Assembly (NCBI RefSeq): GCF_030406325.1
Contig: NZ_JAUEQY010000015.1
Location: 1-64,000 of the forward strand
From: Actinomadura sp. DC4
GTDB lineage: Bacteria; Actinomycetota; Actinomycetes; Streptosporangiales; Streptosporangiaceae
Length of the DNA stretch: 64,000 nucleotides
Reading direction: 5' to 3'
Below are positions 46,701 to 58,100 of this stretch, piece after piece. Under the pieces are notes generated by a model. It did no database searches. It saw nothing but the letters and a program-made list of their open reading frames with translations, and had not been told where the DNA came from. Position numbers and translations under genes: made by a program. Numbering within the stretch: the first letter of the stretch is position 1; every line of letters starts with the position of its first letter.

Positions 46701-49186
46701 CGGACGCGGCGGCGGTGTGGGGCCTGGTGCGCAGCGCCCAGGCCGAGCACCCGGACCGGCTGGTCCTGGCCGACCTCGGCGAGGACGGGGACCTCGACGT
46801 CGCCCTGCGGTCCGGCGAACCCCAGGTGGCGGTGCGCGGCGGCCGGGCCCTGGCGCCCCGCCTGACGCGGTGCGGCACGCCCCGGGCCCTGGCGGGCCCG
46901 GCCGGCGAGCCCGCCTGGCGGCTCGGCATGTCCGGACCGGCCACGCTGGACACGGTCGCGGCCGTCGGCTGCGGCGAGGTGCTGGAGCCCCTGAGCGAGG
47001 GCCACGTACGGGTCGAGGTCCGGGTCGCGGGGGTCAACTTCCGCGACGTGCTGATCGCGCTGGGGATGTACCCCGACGCCGACGGCGTGTTCTACGGCAC
47101 CGAGGGCGCCGGAGTGGTGACCGCGGTCGGGCCCGGGGTCTCGGGACTCTCGCCCGGCGATCGGGTGATGGGCATCTTCCCGGGCGCCTTCGGCACGATG
47201 GCGGTGGCCGACGAGCGGATGGTCACCGCGATCCCCGGCGAGTGGGACTTCGACGTCGCCGCAGGCGTCCCGGTCGCGTTCCTGACCGCCTGGTACGGGC
47301 TGGTGGAGCTGGCCGGCCTGAGCGCCGGGGAGTCGGTGCTGGTGCACGCGGCCACCGGCGGCGTCGGCATGGCCGCGGTCCAGATCGCCCGCCATCTGGG
47401 CGCGGAGGTGTTCGCGACCGCGAGCCCGCCCAAGCACGAGGTCCTGGAGAAGATGGGGATCGACGCGGACCACCGCGCGTCCTCGCGTGACCTGGAGTTC
47501 GCCGAACGGTTCCGCGCCGCGACCGGCGACCGCGGCGTCGACGTGGTGCTGAACGCGCTGGCCGGGGAGTTCACCGACGCCTCGCTGCGGCTGCTGGCGC
47601 CGGACGGGCGCTTCGTGGAGATGGGCAAGACCGACGTCCGCTCCGACCCCGGCGTCTGGTACCGCGCGTTCGACCTGGTGACGGGCGCGGGCCCGGACCT
47701 GATCGCCGCCATGCTGGAGCGGCTGCGCACGCTGTTCGGCCAGGGAGACCTGGAGCCGCTGCCCCTGCGGCGGTGGCCGCTGGGGCGGGCGCGTGAGGCG
47801 TTCCGGGAGATGAGCCAGGCCCGGCACGTCGGCAAGGTCGTCCTGGAGGTCCCGCCGGCCTTCGACCCCGACGGCACCGTACTGATCACCGGCGGCACCG
47901 GTGTCCTGGGCGGCCTGGTCGCCGAGCACCTGGTCCGTACGTGGGGCGCCCGGCACGTGGTCCTGGTCGGCCGCCGCGGCCTCGACGGCCCTCCGGTCAG
48001 GGAGCTGGACGCCGACGTACGGGTCGTCGCGGCCGACGTGTCCGACGCGGACGCGGTGGCGGAACTGGTGAAGGGGATCGATCCGGCGCATCCGCTGACC
48101 GGGGTGGTCCACGCCGCCGGCGTCATCGACGACGGCCTGATCACCGACATGAGCCCCGAACGGCTGCGCGGCGTGTGGGGCCCCAAGGCGACCGGCCTGG
48201 CCAACCTGCACGACGCCACCGCCGGCGTCCGGCTGAGCTTCTTCGTGGTGTTCTCCTCCGCCGCCGCGGTGCTGGGCAGCCCGGGGCAGGCCAACTACGC
48301 CGCCGCCAACGCCTACTGCGACGCGCTGATCGCCCGCCGGCGTGCCCAGGGCCTGCCCGGCCAGTCCATCGCGTGGGGCCTGTGGGAGCACACGAGCGCG
48401 ATGACCACCCACCTCACCGACGCCGACCTGACCCGCCTGCGGCGCAGCGGGTTCACCCCGCTCGGCGACGAGCAGGGAACCGCGCTCCTCGACCTCGCCT
48501 GCGAGGAGGGCGGGGCGCACGTCGTCGCGCTCAACCTCGACCCCCACGCGCTGGCCCGGCAGCCGGTGCCCGCCCTGCTGCGCTCGCTGGTGACCACGAC
48601 GGCGGCCCGCCGGCGGCCGGCCGCGTCGGGGGCCGGTGAGTCGTCCGCCGGCCTGGAGAGCCGCCTGGCCGGGATGTCCGAGGCCGAACGGCGGACCACG
48701 ATGCTGAACCTCGTGAGCGCGCACGCCGCCGCGGTGCTGGGCCACCGCGACTCGGACACCGTACGCGCCGACACCGCGTTCAAGGAGCTGGGCTTTGACT
48801 CCCTCACGGCGGTCGAACTGCGCAACCGGCTCTCCGCGGCCACCGGGCTGCGCCTGCCCGCGGCCGTCGTCTTCGACTATCCGCACGCGACCGTGCTCGC
48901 CGGCCACCTGCTGGAGCGGCTGGCGCACGGCGGCGCGCAGGCCGCGCCCGCCGACGCCGTCGAGCCGGTCCTCGGCGACCTGGGCCGGATCGAGGGCGTC
49001 CTGGGCGCGCTCGCCCTGGACCAGGCCGCGCGCGAGCGGGTCGCCCGCCGGCTGCGCGGGCTGATCGCGAGTCTCGACGGCGAACGGGCCGCCCCGGCGG
49101 GGGCCGCCGACGTCGAGGGCGCGTCGGACGAGGAGATGTTCGCGCTCATCGACCAGCAACTGCGATCGTCTGGGAACGAGGGCTGA
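37787..49186 (+). CDS. Polyketide synthase: modules 3 (KS-AT-DH-KR-ACP) and 4 (KS-AT-DH-ER-KR-ACP)
   Basis: 3799 residues. Module 3: docking helix; KS Cys203; AT Ser652 in GHSVGE with His752 in HAFH, so malonyl-CoA; DH His956 ([10 protein letters not shown]); KR GGTGALG with VDD and Tyr1526; ACP Ser1686. It should leave an alkene. Module 4: KS Cys1918; AT Ser2358 in GHSQGE with VDYASH, so methylmalonyl-CoA; DH His2663 ([10 protein letters not shown]); ER (3041-3354) with [22 protein letters not shown] and Tyr3504; ACP Ser3672. It should give a methylene. The start lies 6 nt after the previous stop, and its own TGA overlaps the next ATG (TGATG). The pairing of an alkene-forming malonate module and a reducing propionate module matches MonAIII. 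Confidence 0.95.
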   Translation: MVSEEKLVDYLRRVTTDLHDTRRRLREAEERDAEPVAVVGAACRFPGGVGSPEDLWELVVSGGDVMGAFPADRGWDLDGLFHPDSGRPGTSLAREGGFIDGAGLFDPEFFGVSHREALTLDPQQRLLLEVSWELLERSGIDPATLKGSRTGVYAGTALPGFGAPADPEAEGYLITGNAPSVLSGRVAYTLGLEGPAVTIDTACSSSLVAVHLASHALRRGECTLALAGGVTVMSSPDVFTEFSRQRGLAPDGRCKPFSEAADGTGFSEGVGLVLLERLSDARRNGHEVLAVIRGSAVNQDGASNGLTAPNGPSQQRVIRQALESARLSAADVDAVEAHGTGTRLGDPIEARALLTTYGREREDGRPLLLGAVKSNLGHTQGAAGVAGLLKMIMALRNERLPATLHADRPTPDVDWDTGAVELLTEAVPWPRGTRTRRAGVSSFGISGTNAHLIVEEPPAPEPAAGPAPEPEIVAWPLSARAPEALTAQAEALAGHVAARPETAVADLAWSLARTRTPFEHRAVIIGGDREELGAGLTALAGGRDRHPGLTRGAGPVRDGDTAFLFTGQGSQRPGMGGELYRAFPAFAAAFDDVGAHLDPLLGRSLRDLVFAPDGDELDRTEATQAALFALEVALFRLAESFGVVPDYLTGHSVGEIAAAHVAGVLSLPDACTLVAARGRLMQALPAGGAMIAVQAAEDDVLPLLAGREDRVSLAAVNGPAAVVLSGEEDDVEAIAGRLRDAGCKTKRLRVSHAFHSPRLDPMLEDFREVARGLTYDAPRVPVISNLTGEIAGAARLADPEYWVRHVREPVRFADGLRTLRAEGVVRHLELGPAPVLTAMAEECLAGEGPGVYAAVLRKDRPEARTFLTALAGIYADGAAVDFAAALPAGARAVPLPTYRFQRRRYWRPAPDAAVADAAGVRAAEHPLLRTVVEPATGELLLTGRLSTRTHGWLADHDIAGSTPLPATALLELALAAASRAGCDLVEDLTLEAPLLLPSAGAADVQVSVSAPDDAGRRTVVVYSRPGDATAWARHATGTLGVDAGTAPPAGPAAWPPPGAAEIDVDALYAGLAGQGYRYGPSFRGVQAAWRLGDELFADVRLTPDRQGEAREYAVHPALLDSALHTIDELYTEDGTTVRLPVSFSGVRVHTPGLARLRVQITPDGADAFTLTLTGADGAPALGVEGLGLRAVSAGRWRAAHTVADDSLYRLDWQPPAASPAAPPARVAVAGPDDLGLGTAYPDLAALRASAGEPAPDLVVLPCPEGTDGDDVPARVRAVTGEVLTALQDWLTGEPLTDGPLVVVTRDALTDPASAAVQGLVRAAQAEHPGRVALLDLDAEATPGAVRDALAAGEPQAAVRAGAVVVPRLVRARAADDAGRRLDPDGTVLITGGTGALGRAVARHLATAHGVRHLLLVGRSGGTAEEFAGLDADVRVAACDASDPEALSALLASVPAGHPLTAVVHAAGVVDDGVVTSLTPERLDAVLAPKVDGAWNLHHLTRDRDLAAFVLFSSAAAVLGNAGQGNYAAANASLDALARHRHAEGLPATSLAWGPWAGGGMAGDLGRTDADRVGRTGVLPLTPDQALALLDTALASGEPALVPIRLDRTAPDASSPVLRGLVRGRGPAGAASAAPGSWAERVAALPEPEREPVIRAAVRDQVAGVLAHPDPEALDLTRPFQDLGFDSLTALELRNGLATATGVALPSTVVFDHPTPEAVVRHLRTALVGGPSPARARTAAETAAGDPIVIVGMACRYPGGVDSPEDLWDLVSRGTDAVGDFPANRGWDLAGLYDPDPDRPGHSYTSEGGFLYDADLFDPAFFGISPREAVAMDPQQRLLLETAWQAFERAGIDPATLRGSDTGVITGVMYDDYGSRFLGRIPAEVEGRLMPGSLPSVVSGRLAYTFGLEGPAVTVDTACSSSLVAMHLAAQSLRQGECSLALAGGVTVMATPNTFVEFSRQRGLSADGRCKAFSAAADGTGWAEGVGLVVLERLSDAERNGHRILAILRGSAINQDGASNGLTAPNGPSQERVIRAALAGAGVSPGEVDAVEAHGTGTTLGDPVEAQALLATYGTDRAGDRPLWLGTVKSNIGHTQAAAGVAGVIKMVMALRHGVLPATLHVDEPSPHVDWTAGEVRLLTEAVDWPENGRPRRAGVSSFGFSGTNAHLILEQPPEPEDTPGPAEGTAPWVVSARSEEALRALSGRLAAFVTAHPDLTSAQVGWSLVRSRATFEHRAVVVGDDRAAALAALAEDEVHPDVVTGRARTGGAGPVLVFPGQGSQWVGMGARLLDESPVFAARVAECEEALAPYVDWSLNEVLRGGDLGRVDVVQPALWAVMVSLAAVWAEHGVAPSAVVGHSQGEIAAACVAGALSLADGARVVAVRARALRRLAGSGAMASLGVGAEEAAELIDGTEGVVVAAVNGPVSTVISGPPEPVAAVVAAAEERGHRARLIEVDYASHGPQVDEIAGELAEALAGVGPVTGGVAFYSTVTGGRADPASLDAAYWVRNLRQPVRFADTVAALLADGHRAFIEASPHPVLTPGIEASADQAEVQAVALPTLRRDQDGADQVARALAQAFTLGVEVDWTRSYDPAPRVVDLPTYAFQRERYWLAMEDTAVRVADLGLTSTGHPVIEAVVEPADGDGRVLTGRVSRQRIPWLTDHTVAGTVLVPGAAQLEWALRAADETGCTGVEELVLHAPLVVPAPGGLDVQVTVGAAGDDGRREVGVYSRVDQDTAWACHATGVLGTEPAAASAPPEGVWPPAGAEPVDTTGFYRDTEDVGYGYGPAFQGVRAVWRHGADVLAELELPGVVEDRDGFGVHPALLDAALHPLLLIGDFRDGRVWLPFTWSGVTLHAAGATSVRVRLSPLGEGLDQGVRLSVTDTAGAPVLDVASVVLRQAGDRRLRAAGAGGTGDVFAVEWVPVPADSAPQEYEVAEVDSAEEALARVKDAVADGRRLAVVTRGAVGEDPDPDAAAVWGLVRSAQAEHPDRLVLADLGEDGDLDVALRSGEPQVAVRGGRALAPRLTRCGTPRALAGPAGEPAWRLGMSGPATLDTVAAVGCGEVLEPLSEGHVRVEVRVAGVNFRDVLIALGMYPDADGVFYGTEGAGVVTAVGPGVSGLSPGDRVMGIFPGAFGTMAVADERMVTAIPGEWDFDVAAGVPVAFLTAWYGLVELAGLSAGESVLVHAATGGVGMAAVQIARHLGAEVFATASPPKHEVLEKMGIDADHRASSRDLEFAERFRAATGDRGVDVVLNALAGEFTDASLRLLAPDGRFVEMGKTDVRSDPGVWYRAFDLVTGAGPDLIAAMLERLRTLFGQGDLEPLPLRRWPLGRAREAFREMSQARHVGKVVLEVPPAFDPDGTVLITGGTGVLGGLVAEHLVRTWGARHVVLVGRRGLDGPPVRELDADVRVVAADVSDADAVAELVKGIDPAHPLTGVVHAAGVIDDGLITDMSPERLRGVWGPKATGLANLHDATAGVRLSFFVVFSSAAAVLGSPGQANYAAANAYCDALIARRRAQGLPGQSIAWGLWEHTSAMTTHLTDADLTRLRRSGFTPLGDEQGTALLDLACEEGGAHVVALNLDPHALARQPVPALLRSLVTTTAARRRPAASGAGESSAGLESRLAGMSEAERRTTMLNLVSAHAAAVLGHRDSDTVRADTAFKELGFDSLTAVELRNRLSAATGLRLPAAVVFDYPHATVLAGHLLERLAHGGAQAAPADAVEPVLGDLGRIEGVLGALALDQAARERVARRLRGLIASLDGERAAPAGAADVEGASDEEMFALIDQQLRSSGNEG

Positions 49187-52100
49187 TGTCGAGCACGGAA
49201 GACAGGCTGCGCCAGTATCTCAAGCGGGTGACGGTCGACCTGGGGGAGACCCGTCAGCGCCTGCAGGAGATGGAGGAGCGCGGCCGGGAACCGGTGGCCG
49301 TCGTCGGCATGGCCTGCCGTTATCCCGGTGGCGTGCGCTCGCCGGAGGACCTGTGGAAACTCGTCACGACCGGCCGGGACGCCATCTCCGGGTTCCCGGC
49401 GAACCGCGGCTGGGACCTGGAGGCGCTCTACCACCCCGACCCCGACCACCCGGGCACCTCCTACGCGCGCGAAGGCGGGTTCCTCGACGACGCGGACCTG
49501 TTCGACGCCGCGTTCTTCGGCATCAGCCCGCGTGAGGCGGCGGCGATGGAGCCGCAGCAGCGGGCGCTGCTGGAGACCACGTGGGAGACGCTCGAACGCG
49601 CCGGCATCGACCCGGTGTCGCTGCGGTCGACGCCGACCGGCGTCTTCGTCGGCGCCGGCCTGCCCGGCTGGGGCACGCCGCACACGGACGAGCAGGCCGA
49701 GGGCTACCTCCTGACCGGCAAGGCCCTCAGCGTGCTGTCGGGCCGGGTGGCTTACACCCTCGGCCTGGAGGGCCCGGCGGTGACGGTGGACACGGCGTGC
49801 TCGTCGTCGCTGGTGGCGATGCACCTGGCGGCGCAGTCGCTGCGGCAGGGAGAGTGTTCGCTGGCCCTGGCCGGCGGCGTGACCGTGCTGAGCACGCCCG
49901 GCGGGTTCACCGAGTTCTCCCGCCAGCGGGGGCTGTCCCCGGACGGCCGGTGCAAGTCCTTCGCGGCGGCGGCCGACGGCACCGGCTTCTCCGAGGGCGT
50001 CGGGCTGCTCCTGCTGGAGAAACTGTCGGACGCCCGGCGCAACGGCCACCGCGTCCTGGCGACCATCCGCGGCTCGGCGATCAACCAGGACGGCGCCAGC
50101 AACGGGCTGACCGCGCCGAACGGCCCGTCACAGCGGCGGGTGATCCGCGCGGCGCTGGCCGGCGCCGACCTGTCCGCCACGGAGGTCGACGCGGTCGAGG
50201 CGCACGGAACCGGAACCAGGCTCGGTGACCCGATCGAGGCCGACGCGCTGCTCGCCACGTACGGGCAGGGCCGTGACGAGGACAGGCCGCTGTGGCTGGG
50301 GTCGATCAAGTCGAACATCGGGCACTCCCAGGGCGCGGCGGGCGTCGCCGGCGTGATCAAGATGATCATGGCGCTGCGGCACGGAGTGCTGCCCGCGACG
50401 CTGCACGTCGACGAGCCGACGCCGAACGCCGACTGGTCGGCCGGCGAGGTGCGGCTGCTGACCGAGGCGGTGGACTGGCCGGAGACCGGCCGCCCGCGCC
50501 GCGCCGGAATCTCGGCGTTCGGCATGTCCGGCACGAACGCCCACGTGATCGTCGAACAGGCGCCGGAGCCGGAGGCCGCGCCCGCGGATCCGCCGAGGCT
50601 TCCGTGGGTGCTCTCCGCCCGTACCGAAGAGGGGCTGAGCGCGCAGGCCGGGCGGCTCGCCGGGCACCTGGCCGCCCACCCCGAGCTGACCTCCGCCGAG
50701 GTGGGCTGGGCGCTGGCCGGGTCGCGGTCGGTGTTCGAGCACCGCGCGGTGGTCCTCGGGGACGAACCGGCGGCGGCCCTGACGGCCCTGGCGGACGGCC
50801 GGGACCACCCGGACGTCGTGCGGGACCAGGCGGTCCCGGGCGGCCCGGGACCGGTGCTGGTCTTTCCCGGCCAGGGTTCGCAGTGGGCCGGGATGGGCGC
50901 CCGGCTGCTGGAGGAGTCACCGGTCTTCGCCGCGCGGATGGCCGAGTGCGAACGGGCCCTGGCGCCGCACGTGGACTGGTCGCTGACCGAGGTGGTCCGC
51001 GGGGACGGCTCCGAGCTGGCCCGTGTGGACGTCGTGCAGCCGGCCCTGTGGGCCGTGATGGTCTCACTGGCAGCCGTGTGGGCCGACCACGGTGTCGTCC
51101 CGGCGGCGGTGGTCGGGCACAGCCAGGGCGAGATGGCCGCCGCCTGCGTCGCCGGAGTCCTGTCGATCGAGGACGCCGCCACGATCGTCGCCGTACGCGG
51201 CAAGGCGCTGCGCGCGCTGGCCGGGCACGGCGCCATGGCCTCCCTCGGCGTCGGTGCCGAACAGGCCGAGTCGCTGCTGACCGGCGACGTGGTGATCGCG
51301 GCCGTCAACAGTCCCTCCTCCACGGTCGTCTCCGGCCCGCCCGAGCAGGTGCGCGACGTCGTCACCACCGCCCAGGCCCAGGAGCTGCGGGCGCGGCTTA
51401 TCGACGTGGACTACGCCTCCCACAGTCCGCAGATCGACCGGATCGCCGGCGAGCTCACCACCGCCCTCGCCGGGATCACCCCGGCCACCGGGCAGGCCGT
51501 CGCGTACTACTCGGCCGTGACCGCCGGCCGGATCGACACCACGACCCTGGGTACCGACTACTGGGTCACCAACCTGCGGCGACCGGTCCGTTTCGCCGAC
51601 GCGATCACGGCCCTGCTCGCCGACGGCTACCGGACCTTCATCGAGGCCAGCCCCCATCCGGTGCTGACGCCGGGCATCGAGGAGTGCGTCGACCAGGCCG
51701 CCGTGCCGGCCACCGCGCTGCCCACGCTGCGCCGCGACCAGGGCGACCTCGCGCGGCTCACCCGGTCGATCGCCGCCGCGTTCACCACCGGGACCGGCGT
51801 CGACTGGACCCACGGCGCCCCCGCCGCCCGCGTCGTCGACCTGCCCACCTACCCCTTCCAGCGGACGCGGTTCCGCCTGTCGAACGGCCGCTGCGCCGGC
51901 CGGCCCGCGGACCTCGGCCTGACCGCGATCGGTCACCCCATCCTCGGGGCCGCCGTGGAGCCGGCCGAGACCGGCGAGCGGCTGCTCACCGGGCGGGTGT
52001 CGCGGCAGGCCCTCCCGTGGCTGGCCGACCACGAGGTCGCGGGGGCTCCGCTCGTTCCGGGCGCGGCCCTGGTGGAGTGGGCGCTCCGGGCGGCCGACGA

Positions 52101-55100
52101 GGCCGGCTGCGCCGGCGTGGAGGAGCTCGTCCTCCACGCGCCCACCGTGCTGCCCCGCTCGGGCGAGCTCACCGTCCAGGTGGCGGTCGGCGAGCCCGGC
52201 GGCGACGGGCGGCGCGAGGTACGCGTCTTCTCCCGCGCCGGCGACGGCGACACCTGGACGTGCCACGCGAGCGGCCTGCTCGGCGACGTGCCCGCACGCG
52301 CGGCGACGGACGGCGAATGGCCGCCGCCGGGTGCGGAGCGAGTCGGTGTCGAAGGGCTCTACGACCAGGCCGCGGAGGCGGGCTACGCGTACGGGCCGGC
52401 GTTCCAGGGCGTCCGCGCGCTGTGGCGCCGTGACGGTGAGCTGTTCGCCGAGGTGGCGCTGCCGGAGGCCGCGGGCGCGGCCGACGGGTTCGGCGTCCAC
52501 CCCGCGCTGCTGGACGCCGCGCTGCATCCGCTCCTGCCGATGGCCACCTCCGGCGAGGACGTGGCCCTGCTGCCGTTCAGCTGGAGCGGCGTGTCGCTGC
52601 ACGCCGCCGAGGCGACCGCGATCCGCGTGACGATCTCTCCGCTGGAGTCCGGGCCCGAGCGGGCGTTCCGGCTGTCGGCGACGGACCCCGCCGGCGCTCC
52701 CGTCTTCGACGTGGACGCGATGGCGGTCCGCCCCGCCGACGTGGGCGACCTGGCGGCCGCCGCCAGGGAGGACGACGCGCGCGGGCTGTTCGCCCTGGAG
52801 TGGACGCCCCACCAGCCGGTACGCGCGGCGGAGGAATGGCTCGAACTGGAGGACCTGGACGCGTCCGCGGGCGCACCCCCGGTCGTGGTCGCCCCGGTCG
52901 ACACCGGCGGTGGGCTCGCGGCGTCCGAACGCGTCCTCGCGCTGCTCCAGCGCTGGCTGACCGATCCGGACGTCGCCGAGTCCCGCCTGGTCCTGGTCAC
53001 CCGGGGCGCGGTCGCGACCGAGGACCCCGACCCGAGCGGCGCGGCGGTATGGGGGCTGGTCCGCAGCGCCCAGGCCGAGCACCCCGGCCGGTTCACGCTG
53101 GCCGACCTCGACGCCGGGACCGGCGTCGCCGCGGCCGTCGAGGTGGTGGACCCGGCCGAGCCGCAGCTGGCGGTCCGCGACGGCGCGGCGCTGGTGCCGC
53201 GGCTCGCCCGCGCGAGCGCGGACACCGGCTCTCCCACGACGCTCGACCCGGACGGCACCGTCCTGATCGTCGGCGGCACGGGCGTCCTCGGCGGCCTGCT
53301 CGCCGAGCACCTCGTACGCTCCGGGCAGACCGCCCGCCTGCTGCTGACCGGCCGGCGCGGCCCGGACGCCCCGGGCGCGGAGGACCTCGTGGCGCGGCTG
53401 ACCGGCCTCGGCGCGGACGTCGAGGTCGCCGCGCTCGACGTCGCCGACCCGGCCGCGGTGACCGGTCTCATCGGCGGCATCGACCCCGCGCACCCGCTGA
53501 CCGGGGTCGTCCACGCCGCCGGGCTGCTCGACGACGCCGTGATCACGTCCCAGACGCCGGAGGGCCTGGCCCGGGTGTGGGCGGTGAAGGCGGCGGGCGC
53601 GGCCAACCTGCACGCGGCGACGGAGCACCTGCCGCTGGGGATGTTCGTGCTGTTCTCCTCGGCGGCCTCGCTCCTGGGCAGCCCCGGGCAGGCCAACTAC
53701 GCCGCCGCGAACGCCTTCTGCGACGCGCTCGCCCAGCACCGCCGCGGCCGCGGGCTGCCCGGGCTCTCGATCGCGTGGGGCCTGTGGGCCGACTCCAGCG
53801 CGATGACCGGCGGCCTCACCGACGCCGACCTGGCGCGCATGGGCCGCGGAGGGATCACCCCGCTGCCCGGCGACCGGGCGCTCGCCCTGTTCGAGGCGGC
53901 CGTGCGGTCCGGCCGGGCGGACGTGGTGGCGGCCGACCTCGATCCGCGCGCGATCTCCGCGGACGACGTGCCGGCGGTGCTGCGCGGCCTGGCCGGGCGT
54001 ACGCGGCGCCGGCCGGCGGCCGGCTCCGTGGCGGCGGAGACGGACGCGCTCGCGCGGCTGGAGCCGGAACGCCGGCGCGCGGTGCTGACCGACCTCGTAC
54101 GGGAACGCGCGGCGACGGTGCTGGGACACGCCTCCCCGGACGGGATCGACACCGGCGTGTCGTTCAAGGAGCTGGGCCTGGACTCGCTGACGGCGGTGGA
54201 GCTGCGCAACCGGCTCGCGGCCGCGACCGGCCTGCGCCTGCCCGCGACGCTCGTCTTCGACTACCCGACGCCCGAGGCGCTCGGCGAGCACCTGGCCTCC
54301 CGCTTCGCCGAGGGGAGGACCGCGGCGGCCCCGGCGCGGGCGGCGGCCCGGCCGGACGAGCCGATCGCGATCGTCTCGATGGCGTGCCGCTATCCCGGAG
54401 GCGTCGCGTCGCCGGAGGACCTGTGGCGGCTGGTCGCCTCCGGGGAGGACGCCGTCGGTGGGTTCCCCGCCGACCGCGGCTGGGACCTCGGCGCGCTGTA
54501 CCACCCCGACGCCGACCACCCCGGCACCACCTACGCGCGCGAGGGCGGGTTCCTGGACGACGCCACGCGCTTCGACGCGGAGTTCTTCGGTGTCAACCCG
54601 CGCGAGGCGCTGGCCGCCGACCCGCAGCAGCGGCTCCTGCTGGAGGCCGCCTGGGAGACGTTCGAGCGCGCCGGCATCGCCCCGGCCTCGCTCAAGGGCA
54701 CGCCGACGGGCGTGTACACGGGCCTGATGTACCACGACTACGGCGCCGGGACGGCCTCGCGCGACGCCCGCCTGGAGGGCTACGCCTGGCTGGCCGGCTC
54801 GGGCAGCGTCCTGTCCGGCCGCGTCGCGTTCACCTTCGGGCTTGAAGGGCCGGCGGTGACGGTGGACACGGCGTGTTCGTCGTCGCTGGTGGCGATGCAC
54901 CTCGCGTCCCAGGCGCTGCGGCAGGGCGAGTGCGACCTCGCGCTCGCGGGCGGCGTGACGGTGATGGCGACGCCCGACCACTTCGTCGACTTCGCCCGGC
55001 AGCGCGGGCTGGCACGGGACGGGCGGTGCAAGGCGTTCGCGGCGGCGGCCGACGGCACGGGCCTGTCCGAGGGCGTCGGCCTGGTGCTGCTGGAACGCCT

Positions 55101-58100
55101 GTCGGACGCGCGCCGCAACGGCCACCAGGTGCTCGCGGTGATCCGCGGCTCGGCGGTCAACCAGGACGGGGCGAGCAACGGGCTGACCGCGCCGAACGGC
55201 CCCGCGCAGGAGCGCGTGATCCGGGCGGCGCTGGGGACGGCCGGCGTGCGCGCCGCCGACGTGGACGCCGTGGAGGCCCATGGCACCGGAACCGCGCTCG
55301 GCGACCCGATCGAGGCGCAGGCGCTGCTGGCGACGTACGGCGAGGACCGGCCCGCCGACCGCCCGCTGTGGCTCGGCACGATCAAGTCCAACCTCGGCCA
55401 CACCCAGGCCGCCGCCGGCGTCGCGGGCGTCATCAAGATGGTGATGGCCATGCGGAACGGCGTCCTGCCTGCCACGCTGCACGTCGACGAGCCGTCGCCG
55501 CACGTGGACTGGTCGCCGGGGACCGTACGGCTGCTGACCGAACCCGTGCCGTGGACCGGCGCCGGCCGGCCGCGCAGGGCCGGGATCTCCTCCTTCGGCG
55601 CGTCGGGGACGAACGCGCACCTGATCGTGGAGCAGGCCGCCGAGGAGGCCCCGCCCGAGCCGTCCGCGCCCGTGGGCGTGGTGCCGTGGGTGGTGTCGGC
55701 GCGCAGCGACGCGGCGCTGCGGGCTCAGGCCCGGCGGCTGAAGGAGTTCGCCGCCGACCCCGGGCTGTCGCCCGTCGACGTGGGCTGGTCGCTGGCCACG
55801 GTGCGGCAGCCGCTCGAGCGCCGCGCGGTGGTGCTGGGCGGCTCCCGTGAGGAGCTGCTGGCGGGCCTGGACACCGCACTCCCGGGCGTACGGGTGCCGG
55901 GCGGCACGGTGTGGCTGTTCAGCGGCCAGGGCGGCCAGCGCGCGGGCATGGGCGCGGGGCTGTACGGGCGGTTCCCGGTGTTCGCGGAGGCCTTCGACGA
56001 GGTCTGCGGCCTGCTCGGCCCGCACCTCGAACACGACCTGGCCTCGGTCGTTCTCACCGGGACGCCCGACGTGCTGGACCACACCACGTACGCGCAGACC
56101 GGGCTGTTCGCGCTCCAGGTCGCACTGGCGCGGCTGCTGGGCGCGGCGGGCGTCGTCCCCGAGACGGTCATCGGCCACTCGATCGGCGAGGTGGCCGCCG
56201 CGCACGTCGCCGGGGTCCTCGACCTGGAGGACGCGTGCCGGCTGGTCGCCGCGCGCGCCACGCTGATGGGGCGGCTGCCCGCCGGCGGCGCGATGGTGGC
56301 GGTCCAGGCGGAGGCGGCGGAGCTGGAGGAGACGCTGCCCGAAGGCGTGGGCATCGCGACGCTCAACACCCCCGGTAACTCGGTGGTGTCGGGCCCGGAG
56401 GACCTCGTCGGCCGGGTCGAGGAGCACTGGGCCGGGCAGGGCCGCAAGACCAAGCGCCTGACGGTCAGCCACGCCTTCCACTCGGCGCTGATGGAGCCGA
56501 TGCTGGAGGACTTCGCCGAGGCCATCGGCGGCCTCTCCTTCCGCGAACCGGTGATCCCGCTGGTCAGCACGCTGACCGGAGAGGCCGGGGAGCCGGCGAT
56601 CACCACGCCCGCCTACTGGGTGCGGCAGGTCCGCGAACCCGTGCGCTTCCACGCCGCCGTCACCCAGGTGGCCGGGCAGGCAGGTGTCTTCCTCGAACTC
56701 GGCCCCGACCCGGTGCTGGCCACCGCCGTACAGCAGACCCTCGACGAGGCGGTCGCCGTCGCCACGCTCAGCACCGACCACCCGGACACCGTCGCGTTCG
56801 GGCAGGCCCTCGCCCGGCTCCACGGCGCCGGGCTCCCCGTCGACTGGACCCCGTGGTTCCCCGGTGCCCCGCACATCGTCGACCTGCCCACCTACGCCTT
56901 CCAGCGCGACCGGTTCTGGCTGAGCGACCAGGGAGGGAACGGCCCGGACACCACGCTGGAGCAGGCGGACGGCGGCTACCTCATCAGCGGGGAGATCTCC
57001 GCCGCCTCCAGCTGGCCGGCCGACCACGTCATCGGCGGGGCGGCCGTACTGCCCGGCACCGCGCTGCTCGGATGGGCGCTGCGCGCGGCCGACGAGGCCG
57101 GCTGCTCCGGAGTGGAGGAGCTGACCCTCCAGGCGCCCCTCGTCCTGCCCTCTTCGGGCGGGCTCCGCGTCCAGGTGACGGCCGGACCGGCCGACGAGAC
57201 CGGCCGGCGCGACGTGCACGTCTACTCGCGCCAGGACGCCGGCTGGCTGTGCCACGCGGCCGGCACGCTGACCGCCGATCCGGTGGACACCGCGGAGCCG
57301 CAGGCCGGTCAGTGGCCCCCGGCCGGGGCGACGCCGCTGGACGTGGCGGGCTTCTACGCGGACGCCGCTGCGGCGGGTTATGAGTACGGACCGTCGTTCC
57401 AGGGACTCTGCGCCGCCTGGCAGGACGGCGATGACCTGCTCGCCGACGTGGTGCTGCCCGAGGCCGCCGGCGGAGCGTCCGGCTGCGGCCTGCACCCCGC
57501 CCTGCTGGACGCGGCCCTGCACCCGCTGCTCGCCGACCAGCTGCACAGCGGGGCGCTCTGGCTCCCCTTCACCTGGAGCGGCGTGGCGCTGCATGCCGTC
57601 GACGCGAGCGCGGTCCGCGTACGGCTGTCCCGCGACGGCGAGAGCGTGCGGCTCGTGGTCGCCGACGCCGACGGCGCACCGGTGCTCACGGCGGAGTCGG
57701 TCCACATGCGCCCGGCCGATCCGAGGCGTTTCCGCGCCGGTGTGAACGGCCTGTTCGCGCTGGAGTGGACCCCGGCGCCCGAGCCGTACGACGCTCCCCA
57801 GGACGATGACGTCGTCACCGAGGTGAGCACGGCGGAGGAGGCACTGGCGCTGCTGGCCGAGGCCGGCGACCGGCGCCTGATGGTCGTCACCCGCGGGGCG
57901 GTCGGGGACGACCCCGACCCGGACGCGGCGGCGGTCTGGGGCCTGGTGCGGAGCGCCCAGGCCGAGAACCCCGGCCGGTTCGTCCTCGTCGATCTGGAGG
58001 AGGACGCGGAGCTCGCGGCGGCGTCCCGGTACGCGGTCGAACCGCAGGTCGCCGTTCGTGACGGCAGGCCGCTCGTGCCGCGTCTGGTCCGTTCCGGCAC

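Noticed and set aside
37373-49159. A 3928-residue open frame on the minus strand opposite the PKS genes, and similar ones at 24997-31419, 51064-59718 and 33743-37354
   Set aside because: Low-complexity Arg/Gly/Ala/His-rich translations without any domain; they mirror the codon bias of the PKS genes on the plus strand.
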